From: Actinoplanes lobatus
GTDB lineage: Bacteria; Actinomycetota; Actinomycetes; Mycobacteriales; Micromonosporaceae
Assembly: GCF_014205215.1 (NCBI RefSeq)
Contig: NZ_JACHNC010000001.1
Span: forward strand, 6,444,501-6,508,500
Length of the DNA: 64,000 bases
Reading direction: 5' to 3'
Part shown: positions 42,992-51,814 of the stretch, piece after piece
Numbering within the stretch: the first letter of the stretch is position 1
Layout of the letters: every line of letters starts with the position of its first letter
The notes under the pieces: model-generated
What the model saw: the letters and a program-made list of their open reading frames with translations, nothing else
Databases searched by the model: none
Told to the model about the DNA's origin: nothing
Position numbers and translations under genes: made by a program

Positions 42992-43053
42992 CAGCCCACT
43001 CATGGCGGTGGCCGTCCTCCCCGCCATATCTGCCGAACCTCAAGGGGATCCAC

Positions 43054-46000
43054 ATGAAAGTGCCCCGCTCCCGATTGTTCGCCGTGCTCCTCGCCCTGCT
43101 TCTGGCCGCCGGTTCGATGTCCCCGATGCCGGCCAGGGCCGCTGCCGTCGACGACGGCCGGCTCAACGTGCTGCTGTTCTACAAGCCCAACTTCCACGCC
43201 TCGAACGTGCAGGCCCGTCAGGCCGTCCGTGACCTGGCCAACCAGCTCGGCACCCAGTACGACCAGCCGGTCGAGATCCAGGAGACCGACGACCCGGCCG
43301 CGTTCACCACCTCCAACCTGGCCGCCCGCGACACCGTGGTCTTCGCGCAGACCGGTGGGGTGCTGTTCAACGCGGCGCAGCGGTCCGCGCTCGAGGCCTA
43401 CATCCGCGGTGGCGGCGGATTCATGGGCCTGCACTACACCGGCTGGTCGGTCGGTGAGAGCGAGCACGACGTCAACCCGTTCTACGCCCGCCTGGTCGGC
43501 GCGGTCTCCGAGGGGCACCCGGAGAACCCCGGCGTCCGGCCCGGCCGCGCCGTGGTGCGCGACGCCTCCCACCCGCTCACCCAGGGCGTGCCGGCCACCA
43601 TCACCCGCAGCGACGAGTGGTACGACTGGGTGGTCAACCCGGCCCCGAACGTGCGCACCCTGATCGAGGCCGACGAGGCGTCCTACGGCGGCGGCCACCA
43701 GGGCACCCTGCACCCGGTCACCTGGTGCCAGAAGATCGACTCCGGCCGGTCCTGGTACACCTCGATGGGCCACGAGGGCACCGCCTACTCCGAGGCCTAC
43801 ATGCTCGCCCAGATGAAGAACGGCCTCGCCTACGCGGCCGGGCTGCTCGCCGCGGACTGCTCGCCGCCGGTGAAGGACCGTAACGGTGCCTGGAGCGGTG
43901 TCACGCCGTGGCCGCTCGTGCCGATCAACATGTCGCTGACCTCGGACGGCAAGGTGCAGTCGTTCGGCAGCGTCGGCGGCTGGAGCAACGACACCACGCC
44001 GTACGACTGGGGCGGCAACGACTCGGTCACCCAGGGCGGCCAGATGGAGGTGGACATCTGGGATCCGGCCCAGCCCCGCAACCTGGCGAACCTGCGTGCC
44101 GGCATCCTCCCGAACACCACCTACGCCGACCTGTTCTGCTCCATGCAGGTGCAGAACCCGCACGACCACTCCACGATGACGGTCGGCGGCGACGACGGCC
44201 TCGGCGGCAACAGCCCCAACGACGGCACCCTCGGCGTCACCAGCTACACCACCAACAACGGGCTCCAGACCAAGGCGCCGATGAACTACCCCCGCTGGTA
44301 CCCGACCGGCACCACCATGCCCAACGGCGACATCGTCGTGCAGGGCGGCAGCCTGCGCGGTGGGCCGGGCGGCGCCGGCGTGCACACCCCGGAGATCTAC
44401 ACCCCGCAGTCCGGCTCGGGCTGGAAGACCCTCGACGGAGCGAGAAGCCCGGCGGCGTACGGCGACGGCGGATCCGACCACGCCGGCGCCGACGAGAACC
44501 GCTGGTGGTACCCCCGGGCCTTCGTGGCCCCGGGCAGCGGAACCCTGTTCAACATCAGCGGCACCCAGATGTTCGAACTCAACCCGGCCGGCAACAGCGG
44601 CACCGGACAACTGGTGCTGCGCGGCACCCTGCCCACCGCCATCGCCGACCAGGGCGCCAACGGCAACCCGGTCGGCGCCACCTCCACCGCCACCATGTAC
44701 CGCCCCGGCAAGATCCTCCAGGTCGGCGGCGGCTGGTGGGGCAACGGCGGCGGCCCGGACGGCGCCCGCGCCGGCTTCACCGTCGACATCACCGGCGGCA
44801 CCGCCAGTCCCGTCGTCACGGCGACCCAACCTATGAAGTACCAGCGCCACTGGGCGACCTCGACGGTGCTGCCCGACGGCGACGTGCTCGTGACCGGCGG
44901 CGCCCGCGAGAACAACGGCAACGGCGGGTACGTCACCAACGCCGAGATCTGGGACCCGGACACCGGCAACTGGACCGAGGTCGCCGTGCCGTACGAGCAC
45001 GCCCGCCTCTACCACTCCGCGGCCCTGCTGCTGCCCGACGGTCGCGTGATGATGGGCGGTGGCGGCACCCCCGGCCCGCGCAACTACACCGACGTGGAGT
45101 ACTACTCCCCGGCGTACCTGTTCAACGGTGACCAGCCGGCCCCGCGCCCGGTGATCAACACCGCGCCCGCCAAGATCGGCTACAACGGCGGCTTCACCGT
45201 CACCGCCTCCGGCACCGTCTCCCGGGTCACCCTGGTGCGCAACGGCTCGGTGACGCACGGCTTCAACAACGACCAGAACTTCCAGGACCTGGCCTTCAGC
45301 CAGTCCGGTGGCACGGTCACCGTCACCGCGCCGGCCGACGGCACGTACGCGCCGCCCGGTTCCTACATGCTGTTCGTCTGGGACGCCAACGGCACCCCGT
45401 CGGTCGCGAAGATTCTCCAGATCGACCCCGCGGTGAAGCTGACCCAGCTCAACCCTCGGGTCGTCGACCAGTTCGAATACCCGCGCCTGCCCGCCGAATG
45501 GCGTACCGCCAACCCGCCCGCCACCGTCGACGTCGCCCCGGGCAACACCCGGATGTCACCGTGGACGGTCGACAGCCAGGTCCAGCTCGCCCGCGGCACC
45601 GTCACCGGTCAGGGCGGCCTCGGGCTCACCGGCTATCAGCTCGGCCTCGGCAACGCCGGCAACATCCGGCGCACCCTCACCGACCTGACACCGGGAACCA
45701 CGTACCGGGTCTCGCTGCGCTACGCCCGCGACAGCAGATCGACCGGGACCGCGGCGGCGACGGCCGCACTGACCGTCGGCGACCTCAACGCCACCCTCAC
45801 CGCCACGACGAGCCTGCCCTCGACCGGCGCCTACGGCACCTACGTGGGCACCTTCACGGCCGCGACCAGCACGCAGACGCTCACCCTGAAGGGTTCCGGA
45901 ACCGGCGCCGGCCTCATGGCCGACGACCTGGTGGTCGTGGGCGACGACCCGCCGCCGCCGACCTCCGGCATCCCGGTCCGCTACGAGTTCGAGGAGGGCC

Positions 46001-47298
46001 AGGGCGCCACCGCCGCCAACACCGGCACCAACGGTGGCGTGGGAGCCGCCGTCCTGACCGGGACCGCCGGCTGGTCCGCCAACGGGGTCATCGGCAAGGC
46101 GGTCAACCTGCCCGGTGGCAGCACCGCCAACGCGGTGGACCTGCCGGACAACCTGCTCCAGGGCGCGGCGAACTTCTCGACCGGGTTCTGGGTGCGCCCG
46201 GACACGAAGGCCAACTGGACCGGCCTGTTCCACATCGGTGACGGGCTCGGCTCCGCCGGAAGCTACTTCCAGATCCAGATGCAGACCCAGGCGGGCGGGA
46301 GCACCGGGCTCGCGGCCACGTTCAAGGCGAAGACCGGCCCGGAGGAGCGGGTGTACGCCGGCCCGGTCCGGGACGTGACCGCCGGTCAGTGGAACCATGT
46401 GGCCTTCACCCGGCAGGGTCCGGTCGGGACGCTCTACCTCAACGGCGAGGCGATCGCGACCCGTACCGACCTGACGATCGACATGACCGCGATCGGCCCG
46501 ACCGCCAACAACTGGCTGGGCCGCAACGGATACCCGGACGCCGCCTTCGACGGCTTGATCGATGATGTACGGGTGTACACGTCAACGTTGAGCAGTGCTG
46601 ACGTGGCCGCCATGTACAACGAGGGCGTCCCGGTGCGCTACACCTTCGACGAGGGCACCGGCACCTCCGCCGCCAACACGGGCACCAGACCGGCGATCGG
46701 CGCGGCCACACTCCAGGGCACCACGGGCTGGAACACGGCCGGACGGACCGGTGGCGCGGTGTCGCTGCCGGGCGGCGCCGCGGACTCGGGCAACCAGATC
46801 CGGCTGCCCGACAACGTCGACGCCGGACTCGACGAGCAGTTCAGCGTGTCGTTCTGGGCCCGCCCGGACACGCTGCCGTCGTGGGTGCCGCTGGTGCAGA
46901 TCGGCAGCAGCACGGACACGTTCTTCCTGTTGCAGTCGGCCACGAACGGCGGGACCACCGGATTCGGGGCCACGTTCAAGGCGCCGGGGGTGGCCGCACA
47001 GGAGCGGCTCCTGCTCGGTTCGGGACGGGACCTGCCGCTCAACCAGTGGACACACGTGGTGTTCACCATGAGCGGCTCCACCGGAAGGATCTACTTCAAC
47101 GGCGTCCTCCAGGCGATCCGGACGGACTTCCCGATCAACCTCGGTGACGTCGGTGTGGGCGGCAACACCACGGCCAACTTCATCGGGGGTACGAGCTGGG
47201 GCGACGCCAGGTTCGACGGGCTGATCGACGACTTCCGGCTGTACGGCTACGAGCTCAGCGCCGAGCACGTGACACAGCTGTACTCCGGCCGCCGATGA
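43054..47298 (+). CDS. Secreted fusion: ThuA-like domain + copper radical (galactose/glyoxal) oxidase + LamG domains
   Basis: 1414 aa with a signal peptide (start ATG after AAGGGG). (1) Residues about 30-270 are ThuA-like ('LNVLLFYKPNFHASNVQARQAV', 'GGGGFMGLHYTGW', 'WYTSMGHEG'). (2) About 285-790 is a kelch-type galactose-oxidase domain with every metal-site residue: Cys362 ('LFCSMQ') and Tyr416 ('PRWYPTG') for the Tyr-Cys cofactor, Tyr653 and His654 ('ARLYHSAALLLPDGRV'), and His735 ('VTHGFNND'). (3) About 800-965 is a beta-sandwich carbohydrate-binding-like module. (4) Two LamG/concanavalin domains reach the end. It should oxidise a primary alcohol or aldehyde of a glycan outside the cell, giving H2O2. 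Confidence 0.88.
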   Translation: MKVPRSRLFAVLLALLLAAGSMSPMPARAAAVDDGRLNVLLFYKPNFHASNVQARQAVRDLANQLGTQYDQPVEIQETDDPAAFTTSNLAARDTVVFAQTGGVLFNAAQRSALEAYIRGGGGFMGLHYTGWSVGESEHDVNPFYARLVGAVSEGHPENPGVRPGRAVVRDASHPLTQGVPATITRSDEWYDWVVNPAPNVRTLIEADEASYGGGHQGTLHPVTWCQKIDSGRSWYTSMGHEGTAYSEAYMLAQMKNGLAYAAGLLAADCSPPVKDRNGAWSGVTPWPLVPINMSLTSDGKVQSFGSVGGWSNDTTPYDWGGNDSVTQGGQMEVDIWDPAQPRNLANLRAGILPNTTYADLFCSMQVQNPHDHSTMTVGGDDGLGGNSPNDGTLGVTSYTTNNGLQTKAPMNYPRWYPTGTTMPNGDIVVQGGSLRGGPGGAGVHTPEIYTPQSGSGWKTLDGARSPAAYGDGGSDHAGADENRWWYPRAFVAPGSGTLFNISGTQMFELNPAGNSGTGQLVLRGTLPTAIADQGANGNPVGATSTATMYRPGKILQVGGGWWGNGGGPDGARAGFTVDITGGTASPVVTATQPMKYQRHWATSTVLPDGDVLVTGGARENNGNGGYVTNAEIWDPDTGNWTEVAVPYEHARLYHSAALLLPDGRVMMGGGGTPGPRNYTDVEYYSPAYLFNGDQPAPRPVINTAPAKIGYNGGFTVTASGTVSRVTLVRNGSVTHGFNNDQNFQDLAFSQSGGTVTVTAPADGTYAPPGSYMLFVWDANGTPSVAKILQIDPAVKLTQLNPRVVDQFEYPRLPAEWRTANPPATVDVAPGNTRMSPWTVDSQVQLARGTVTGQGGLGLTGYQLGLGNAGNIRRTLTDLTPGTTYRVSLRYARDSRSTGTAAATAALTVGDLNATLTATTSLPSTGAYGTYVGTFTAATSTQTLTLKGSGTGAGLMADDLVVVGDDPPPPTSGIPVRYEFEEGQGATAANTGTNGGVGAAVLTGTAGWSANGVIGKAVNLPGGSTANAVDLPDNLLQGAANFSTGFWVRPDTKANWTGLFHIGDGLGSAGSYFQIQMQTQAGGSTGLAATFKAKTGPEERVYAGPVRDVTAGQWNHVAFTRQGPVGTLYLNGEAIATRTDLTIDMTAIGPTANNWLGRNGYPDAAFDGLIDDVRVYTSTLSSADVAAMYNEGVPVRYTFDEGTGTSAANTGTRPAIGAATLQGTTGWNTAGRTGGAVSLPGGAADSGNQIRLPDNVDAGLDEQFSVSFWARPDTLPSWVPLVQIGSSTDTFFLLQSATNGGTTGFGATFKAPGVAAQERLLLGSGRDLPLNQWTHVVFTMSGSTGRIYFNGVLQAIRTDFPINLGDVGVGGNTTANFIGGTSWGDARFDGLIDDFRLYGYELSAEHVTQLYSGRR

Positions 47299-47310
47299 GC
47301 TGGTAGGCGA

Positions 47311-47335
47311 GGCCCCGGGAATCCACCCCGGGGCC
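47311..47335 (+). terminator. Terminator after the oxidase gene
   Basis: 9-bp GC stem GGCCCCGGG / CCCGGGGCC with a 7-base loop, 13 bases past the stop codon. Confidence 0.7.
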
Positions 47336-47442
47336 CGCGCTGTCGTGTCGTCACACATTTGTCATGCAAACGCCGGCATACCGCGGACCGGAGAGGGGAA
47401 TCTCGAACAGGACCATCCGCGCAAGTGTGGCGAGGAGTGAGC

Positions 47443-47835
47443 ATGGGGGCTGTTCCGGTCATCGGCGAAAACGACGGCACCCGGATCACGGTGCGTGCCA
47501 TGGCCGGCGCATCGGTGGTCCGGATCATCGGGGACCTCGACCTCGCGGTGGCGACCCGACTGCGTACGGACCTGGAGTCCGCGATCGCCCGGTGCCCCTG
47601 GGCCATCGTGGACCTGCGCGGTATCGGGGCCGTCGACTCCATCGGGCTCGGTGTGCTGCTCGCCGCCCGTCAATCAGCGCTCCGCCAGGGCGGTGACCTG
47701 TTGCTGGCGGCCGCGCCACCGTTCTTCCTGTCGGTCCTGCGTGCCGCCCGGATCGACGCGGTCTTCACGACCTTCGACACCGTGCCCCAGGCGGTCACGC
47801 GGGCGCTGGCTCCGCGCGCCGCCGCCGGCCGCTGA
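47443..47835 (+). CDS. STAS-domain anti-sigma factor antagonist
   Basis: 130 aa. STAS fold with 'SVVRIIGDLDLAVATRLRTDLESAI', then 'WAIVDLRGIGAVDSIGLGVLLAARQSAL'; the Ser of 'VDSIG' is where the phosphorylated Ser of SpoIIAA/RsbV sits. It probably binds an anti-sigma kinase encoded elsewhere and releases a stress or developmental sigma factor. GAGGAG precedes the ATG. No kinase or sigma gene is adjacent. Confidence 0.85.
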   Translation: MGAVPVIGENDGTRITVRAMAGASVVRIIGDLDLAVATRLRTDLESAIARCPWAIVDLRGIGAVDSIGLGVLLAARQSALRQGGDLLLAAAPPFFLSVLRAARIDAVFTTFDTVPQAVTRALAPRAAAGR

Positions 47836-47851
47836 TCGGGCCGGCCTGACC

Positions 47852-47876
47852 CCGGGCGGCCGGCACGGCCGCCCGG
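47852..47876. terminator. Bidirectional hairpin between STAS and BON genes
   Basis: Perfect 10-bp stem CCGGGCGGCC / GGCCGCCCGG with a 5-base loop between convergent stops. Confidence 0.7.
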
Positions 47877-47880
47877 CAGA

Positions 47881-48405
47881 TCAGCGAGAGGTGCGGGACC
47901 GGCGCCGGGCGGCCCGGATCAGCGTCACGGTGATCAGCAGGCCGGGCAGCACGGCCGCCAGGGTGACGCCGCCGTACCGGGGCAGGAGCAGCACCAGCGC
48001 CAAGACGGTGGTGACCGCTGTCGCGGCAGCGGCCGCGAGCAGCAGTCGTAGCCTCATCGGCCGGCGCTCGATGACGCCGCCCCACTGGGCGACGAGTTCG
48101 TCGAACGGGTCGGGCCGTCCCGGTGTCGCCGGGACGCGGGCCGGTTTCAGCCGGTTGCAGATGTCGGTGACGCCCGGTGTGGCGCGGGCCAGGTCGGCCG
48201 CCGTCACCCGGGCCTGTGGGGAGGTGGCCGTGCCGATCAGGGTGACGACGCCGTTCTGCGCCTCGACCGTGATCCGTTCACCGGCGAGCCGGGGATCGTC
48301 GAGGATGCGCTGGATGACGCGGCAGGTCAGTTCCACGTCAGGACGGGTGGCCGGGCGGGCCTTCCGGTCGAAGGCGTGCCCGTCCTCGGACGGTAAGGGC
48401 CACAC
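47881..48405 (-). CDS. BON-domain membrane protein
   Basis: 174 aa. A BON domain ('RVIQRILDDPRLAGERITVEAQNGVVTLIGTATSPQARVTAADLARATPGVTDICNRL') is followed by two C-terminal membrane helices (LRLLLAAAAATAVTTVLALVLLL and GVTLAAVLPGLLITVTLIRAA). BON domains bind membranes or ligands and occur in osmotic-shock proteins. GTG start with GCGGAG 10 bases upstream. Function unknown. Confidence 0.75.
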   Translation of the reverse strand: MWPLPSEDGHAFDRKARPATRPDVELTCRVIQRILDDPRLAGERITVEAQNGVVTLIGTATSPQARVTAADLARATPGVTDICNRLKPARVPATPGRPDPFDELVAQWGGVIERRPMRLRLLLAAAAATAVTTVLALVLLLPRYGGVTLAAVLPGLLITVTLIRAARRRSRTSR

Positions 48406-48572
48406 ATCGAACTCCGCGGTCTGCCTCTGCCTGATTCGCGAACGGGTGCCGGCGCCCGAACCGCTACGCCGTCACCCGTCGCGTATCAAGACCCTTCTCC
48501 TGGCCTCGGGTGCGAGTGTTCACCCGGGGCTTGGCAATTCTGTCCCTGTCGTATGACGACGCTGTGACAGTT

Positions 48573-50168
48573 TCAGGCGCCGATGATGGCGTCGATGATG
48601 CTCTGCTGGGTCACCGTCGCGGAGGTGCGGTCGAACAGCGCGAACCCGTACTGGCCGTTGTGGCCGTTGTCCCAGTAGGCGGTCGCCGCGCCGTACTTCT
48701 TGGCGGTGGCGACCAGGGTGCGCGCGTAGTCCGCCCGGTACCTGTTGTTCGTCGAGTCGAACGCCGTCTTGTCGATCGAGCCGTACTCGCCGACGAACAC
48801 CGGGTAGCCCTTCACCACGAAGGCGTCGTACATCTTCTTCAGCTGCGCGTCCATGAAGTCCTGCTGGCCCCACGTCGACTTCTTCGCCGCGTCGGTGGCC
48901 GCCGGGCCCCACTGCGTGATGGTGCCGCTCTCGGTGCCGGTGAAGTCCCACGGGTCGTAGTAGTGCACGGAGATCATGATGCGCTGCTCGGCGGCGGGGA
49001 TGGCGGCCGACCGGTACTGGTCGGTGGGCAGCGTGAAGCCGTAGCTGCCCGCGGTGTAGTCGATGTTGGTGTTCCAGCCCGGCACCAGCAGCCACCGCGA
49101 CGTGTTGTTGCCGCCGGTCTTGCGGACGGTGTCCACGAAGATCTGGTTGTAGGCGTTGATGTTGGAGTAGCACGGCTGGGTCGGGTTGCCGTACTGCCCG
49201 TCGAAGTTCTCGTTCATCGACTCGAAGATGAGGCGGCCGCTGTAGCTCTGGAACTTCGTCGCCACCTGCTGCCAGACCTTCTGGTACTTCTCCTTGATCG
49301 TCGTCTGGGAGGACGAGTCGCAGATGAGCCAGGCGCCGTTGATGGTCTTGTAGCCGTCACCGTGCATATTGATCAATACGTACAGTCCACGGTCATGGGC
49401 AAGATTGACGACCTCCTGGATCCGGTTCAACCAGGCGGAGTCGACGGTGTAGTTCGGCGCGGCCCCGATCTTGCCCAGGTAGGAGACCGGGATGCGGATC
49501 GTCTTGAACCCCGCCGCCTTCACACGGTCGATGAGGGCCGCCGTCACGACCGGGTTGCCCCAGGCCGTCTCGCTGGGGATCCCGTTGCTGTTGGCCTCCA
49601 GCTGGTTGCCGAGGTTCCAGCCCTTGCCCATGTCCGCGACGAGCTGCGTGCCGTTGCCGGTGATCGGCCCGGTGGACGTCGAGGTGGACGGCGACGCGGA
49701 CGGGGACGCCGACGGTGAGGTGGACGGCGACGTGGCCGGCGAACTGCTCGGGGTGGTCACGCCTCCCGTGCAGGCCGTGCCGTTGAGGGTGAAGGCGGTG
49801 GGCACCGGGTTGGTGCCGGTGAACGCGCCGTTGAAGCCGAACGACGTGGCGCCGTTGGTGGCGATGCTCCCGTTGTAGGACGCGTTGCGCACCGTCACGG
49901 CGGCTCCGGACTGGGTGAAGGACCCGTTCCACAGCTGTGTGACGGTCTGCCCCGCGCCGAAGGAGAACCCGAGACTCCATTGCGTGATCGGGTCGCCCAG
50001 GTTGGTGATCTTCACGTCGGCGCCGAAGCCGCCCTGCCACTGGCTGGTCACCGTGTAGTCGACCTTGCAGCCGGCGGCGGCGCTCGCTTGCAGCGCCACC
50101 GCGACCGAACCGCCGACGGCGACCACGGCCATCGCGGCCGCGGACAGCACTTTTCGTGTTCGAGACAT
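48573..50168 (-). CDS. Secreted cellulase: CBM2 + Ser/Pro/Thr linker + GH5 catalytic domain
   Basis: 531 aa. Signal peptide ends near ASA-AAG. CBM2 (about 35-140): 'CKVDYTVTSQWQGGFGADVKITNLG', 'WSLGFSF', 'NGTACTGG', with the surface Trp pattern for crystalline cellulose. A Ser/Pro linker follows. GH5 (about 180-531): 'GWNLGNQLEA', acid/base Glu320 in 'FESMNENFDG', 'MISVHYYDPWDFTG' and nucleophile Glu461 in 'VFVGEYGS'. It should cut beta-1,4-glucan; GH5_2-like endoglucanase is most likely. A CebR-type operator lies upstream. Confidence 0.92.
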   Translation of the reverse strand: MSRTRKVLSAAAMAVVAVGGSVAVALQASAAAGCKVDYTVTSQWQGGFGADVKITNLGDPITQWSLGFSFGAGQTVTQLWNGSFTQSGAAVTVRNASYNGSIATNGATSFGFNGAFTGTNPVPTAFTLNGTACTGGVTTPSSSPATSPSTSPSASPSASPSTSTSTGPITGNGTQLVADMGKGWNLGNQLEANSNGIPSETAWGNPVVTAALIDRVKAAGFKTIRIPVSYLGKIGAAPNYTVDSAWLNRIQEVVNLAHDRGLYVLINMHGDGYKTINGAWLICDSSSQTTIKEKYQKVWQQVATKFQSYSGRLIFESMNENFDGQYGNPTQPCYSNINAYNQIFVDTVRKTGGNNTSRWLLVPGWNTNIDYTAGSYGFTLPTDQYRSAAIPAAEQRIMISVHYYDPWDFTGTESGTITQWGPAATDAAKKSTWGQQDFMDAQLKKMYDAFVVKGYPVFVGEYGSIDKTAFDSTNNRYRADYARTLVATAKKYGAATAYWDNGHNGQYGFALFDRTSATVTQQSIIDAIIGA

Positions 50169-50191
50169 GGGGATGGTTCCTTCGGGGATAT

Positions 50192-50205
50192 CGGGAGCGC
50201 TCCCA
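50192..50205. promoter_or_regulatory. CebR-like operator upstream of the cellulase
   Basis: CGGGAGCGCTCCCA, one base from the 14-bp palindrome TGGGAGCGCTCCCA bound by the LacI-type regulator CebR in Streptomyces and Thermobifida. It lies 24 bases before the cellulase start codon. The core GGGAGCGCTCCC is perfect. Induction by cello-oligosaccharides is expected. Confidence 0.8.
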
Positions 50206-50416
50206 TTGGGGGATGGGTGACCGCTCCGCCAGGCTTGGGGATTTACGCATACTATGCCTGACGAAGCCGCCGAGGTATTCACCCACTTCGACCCCTCCAA
50301 GCGCAGCGGCCCACCCCGATGGCCCTGACCAGCTCGAAGTCGCCGCGAAAACCGCGGGGCCGCAGGTCTTCGGGTGTCCGATCGTGCCGATGGGCGGGCG
50401 CGAGGGCCGTGGCATC

Positions 50417-50458
50417 GCATGTTACCTCGCATGCGAGGTAACATGCCTCGCATGCGAG
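50417..50458. promoter_or_regulatory. 30-bp perfect palindrome plus second CTCGCATGCGAG: MarR operator
   Basis: 50417-50446 is a perfect 30-bp palindrome whose core is CTCGCATGCGAG; the same 12-bp core recurs at 50447-50458, 21 bp (two helical turns) away. The MarR start codons lie inside it, so the site probably gives tight autorepression. Confidence 0.75.
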
Positions 50459-50907
50459 ATAGCGAACAGCTGCCCGCCGCCGTCGAACTGTTCTTCCAGT
50501 TCAAGCACGCCCACCATCGGCTCACCACGGCCGTGGCCCGCCGCGTCGAGAAGGCCACCGGCGTGCCGGCGGCCCAGGTCAGCGCCGTAATCCACCTCGG
50601 GTTCCTGGAGCCGTGCCCGACACGCGAGCTCGGCGAGCGGCTCGGCCTCAACAGCGCCGGTATCACCGGTCTGGTGTCGCGGCTGGAACAACGCGATCTG
50701 GTACGGCGTGAGCCCGATCCGCACGACCGGCGCGCCGTGCGGCTGCGGCTCACCGACGACGGCCGCGACGTCGCCGCCCAGGCCCGGCCAATCATCGCCG
50801 AGTGCGCCGAACGGCTCACCGCTGGCCTGTCCGACGCCGAAACCGCGGTCGTAACCCGGTTCCTGTCCGACATCACGCAGACGTTCACCGAGCAGGCCGG
50901 CCAGTGA
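50443..50907 (+). CDS. MarR family transcriptional regulator
   Basis: 154 aa from ATG 50443 (GAGG 4 bases upstream); ATG 50452 is an alternative. Winged helix: 'GFLEPCPTRELGERLGLNSAGITGLVSRLEQRDLVRREPDPHDRRAVRLRLTDDGRDVA'. The basic wing 'DPHDRRAV' is diagnostic. It overlaps the following membrane-protein gene (GTGA), and a large palindrome covers its start. It probably represses its own two-gene operon until a ligand binds. Confidence 0.9.
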   Translation: MPRMRDSEQLPAAVELFFQFKHAHHRLTTAVARRVEKATGVPAAQVSAVIHLGFLEPCPTRELGERLGLNSAGITGLVSRLEQRDLVRREPDPHDRRAVRLRLTDDGRDVAAQARPIIAECAERLTAGLSDAETAVVTRFLSDITQTFTEQAGQ

Positions 50908-51341
50908 ACGCCTGGGACCGGATCGAGCGCTGGTCCCTGCGCCTGGCCGGCACGCTCGTCCTGGCCATCGGGATCGGGCACGCCTTCCTGCCCACACTGG
51001 GCTACCCGATCGCAGCCACCGACGGCATGAGCCCCGAGGCCAAGGACCACTTCTACTATCTCGGCACCTACGCGATCGGCACGTTCCTGCTCGGCTTTGC
51101 CGTTCTCTCGTTCATCTACAGCACCCGGCCGTCGCCCGTCTTCTCGACCACCATGGCCGCCGTCTGGACCATGCGTCTCGCCCTCGAATACGCCTACCCG
51201 GCCGACGTGCCGATCTTCCTCCTCCAGCGCCCGCACACGCTCATCGCACCGATGCTCGCGATCATCGCGGCCGCCTACACGACCGCGACGCTCGCCGGCC
51301 TGGCCCGGCACCGAACGCCCGCCGCGATCAATGGAGCATGA
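50904..51341 (+). CDS. Four-helix membrane protein cotranscribed with MarR
   Basis: 145 aa with about four hydrophobic segments (LVLAIGIGHAFLP, YAIGTFLLGFAVLSFIY, TTMAAVWTMRLALEYAY, MLAIIAAAYTTATLAGL). No family recognised. The GTG start overlaps the MarR stop, so it is translationally coupled and the probable target of that repressor. Confidence 0.7.
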   Translation: MNAWDRIERWSLRLAGTLVLAIGIGHAFLPTLGYPIAATDGMSPEAKDHFYYLGTYAIGTFLLGFAVLSFIYSTRPSPVFSTTMAAVWTMRLALEYAYPADVPIFLLQRPHTLIAPMLAIIAAAYTTATLAGLARHRTPAAINGA

Positions 51342-51814
51342 CCAGGTCGCTCCACGCTGCCAGGCGTGACATCGAGCTGCCACAGGCCCCGGCGGTCCCG
51401 GGGTCGCAGCTGGGTCAGTCCGCCCCGGCGAAGGCCGGTCTCCTAGTTCTCCCCGGGTGCGCAGCTCGATCATGTGGTTCGGCGGCCACTCGTCCACCAC
51501 GTACGTCTGGAAGGTCTGTCGCCCACGCCGGGGATCTCCGGCCCGGCCGTCGCCGCCCGCTGCCATGTCTTGCCGGACTCGGGGCCAGATGCATCAGCAA
51601 CTTTCCATGATCCCCACGCTCGTGTCGATGATCGCTCGGGTTTGGTAAACCTCGCCTTCTGCTGGTCGATTACCCGTGGCGAGTCGTTCGCCCCGGGGTC
51701 TGAAATCCCGCAACCGGGTGGCACCGGTTCGGGCACTTGGTGTGCACCTGCCGCCCTGGAATCTCTTTCACATGCCCGGCCGACTTCGAGGCCGGACTAA
51801 CGGGGGAGATTGTT
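51342..51814. other. Intergenic stretch with a possible gene remnant on the minus strand
   Basis: About 470 bases. On the minus strand around 51450-51566 a short frame encodes 'FQTYVVDEWPPNHMIELRTR', which looks protein-like but is too short and has no start site; it may be a degraded gene. The stretch 51630-51700 is AT-richer and may carry the promoter of the next gene. Otherwise nothing is seen. Confidence 0.35.

Noticed and set aside
43000..45258. 750-codon minus-strand frame opposite the oxidase gene
   Set aside because: Composition (Val/Gly/His/Arg) and position are those of a codon shadow; the plus-strand protein has full domains and active-site residues.
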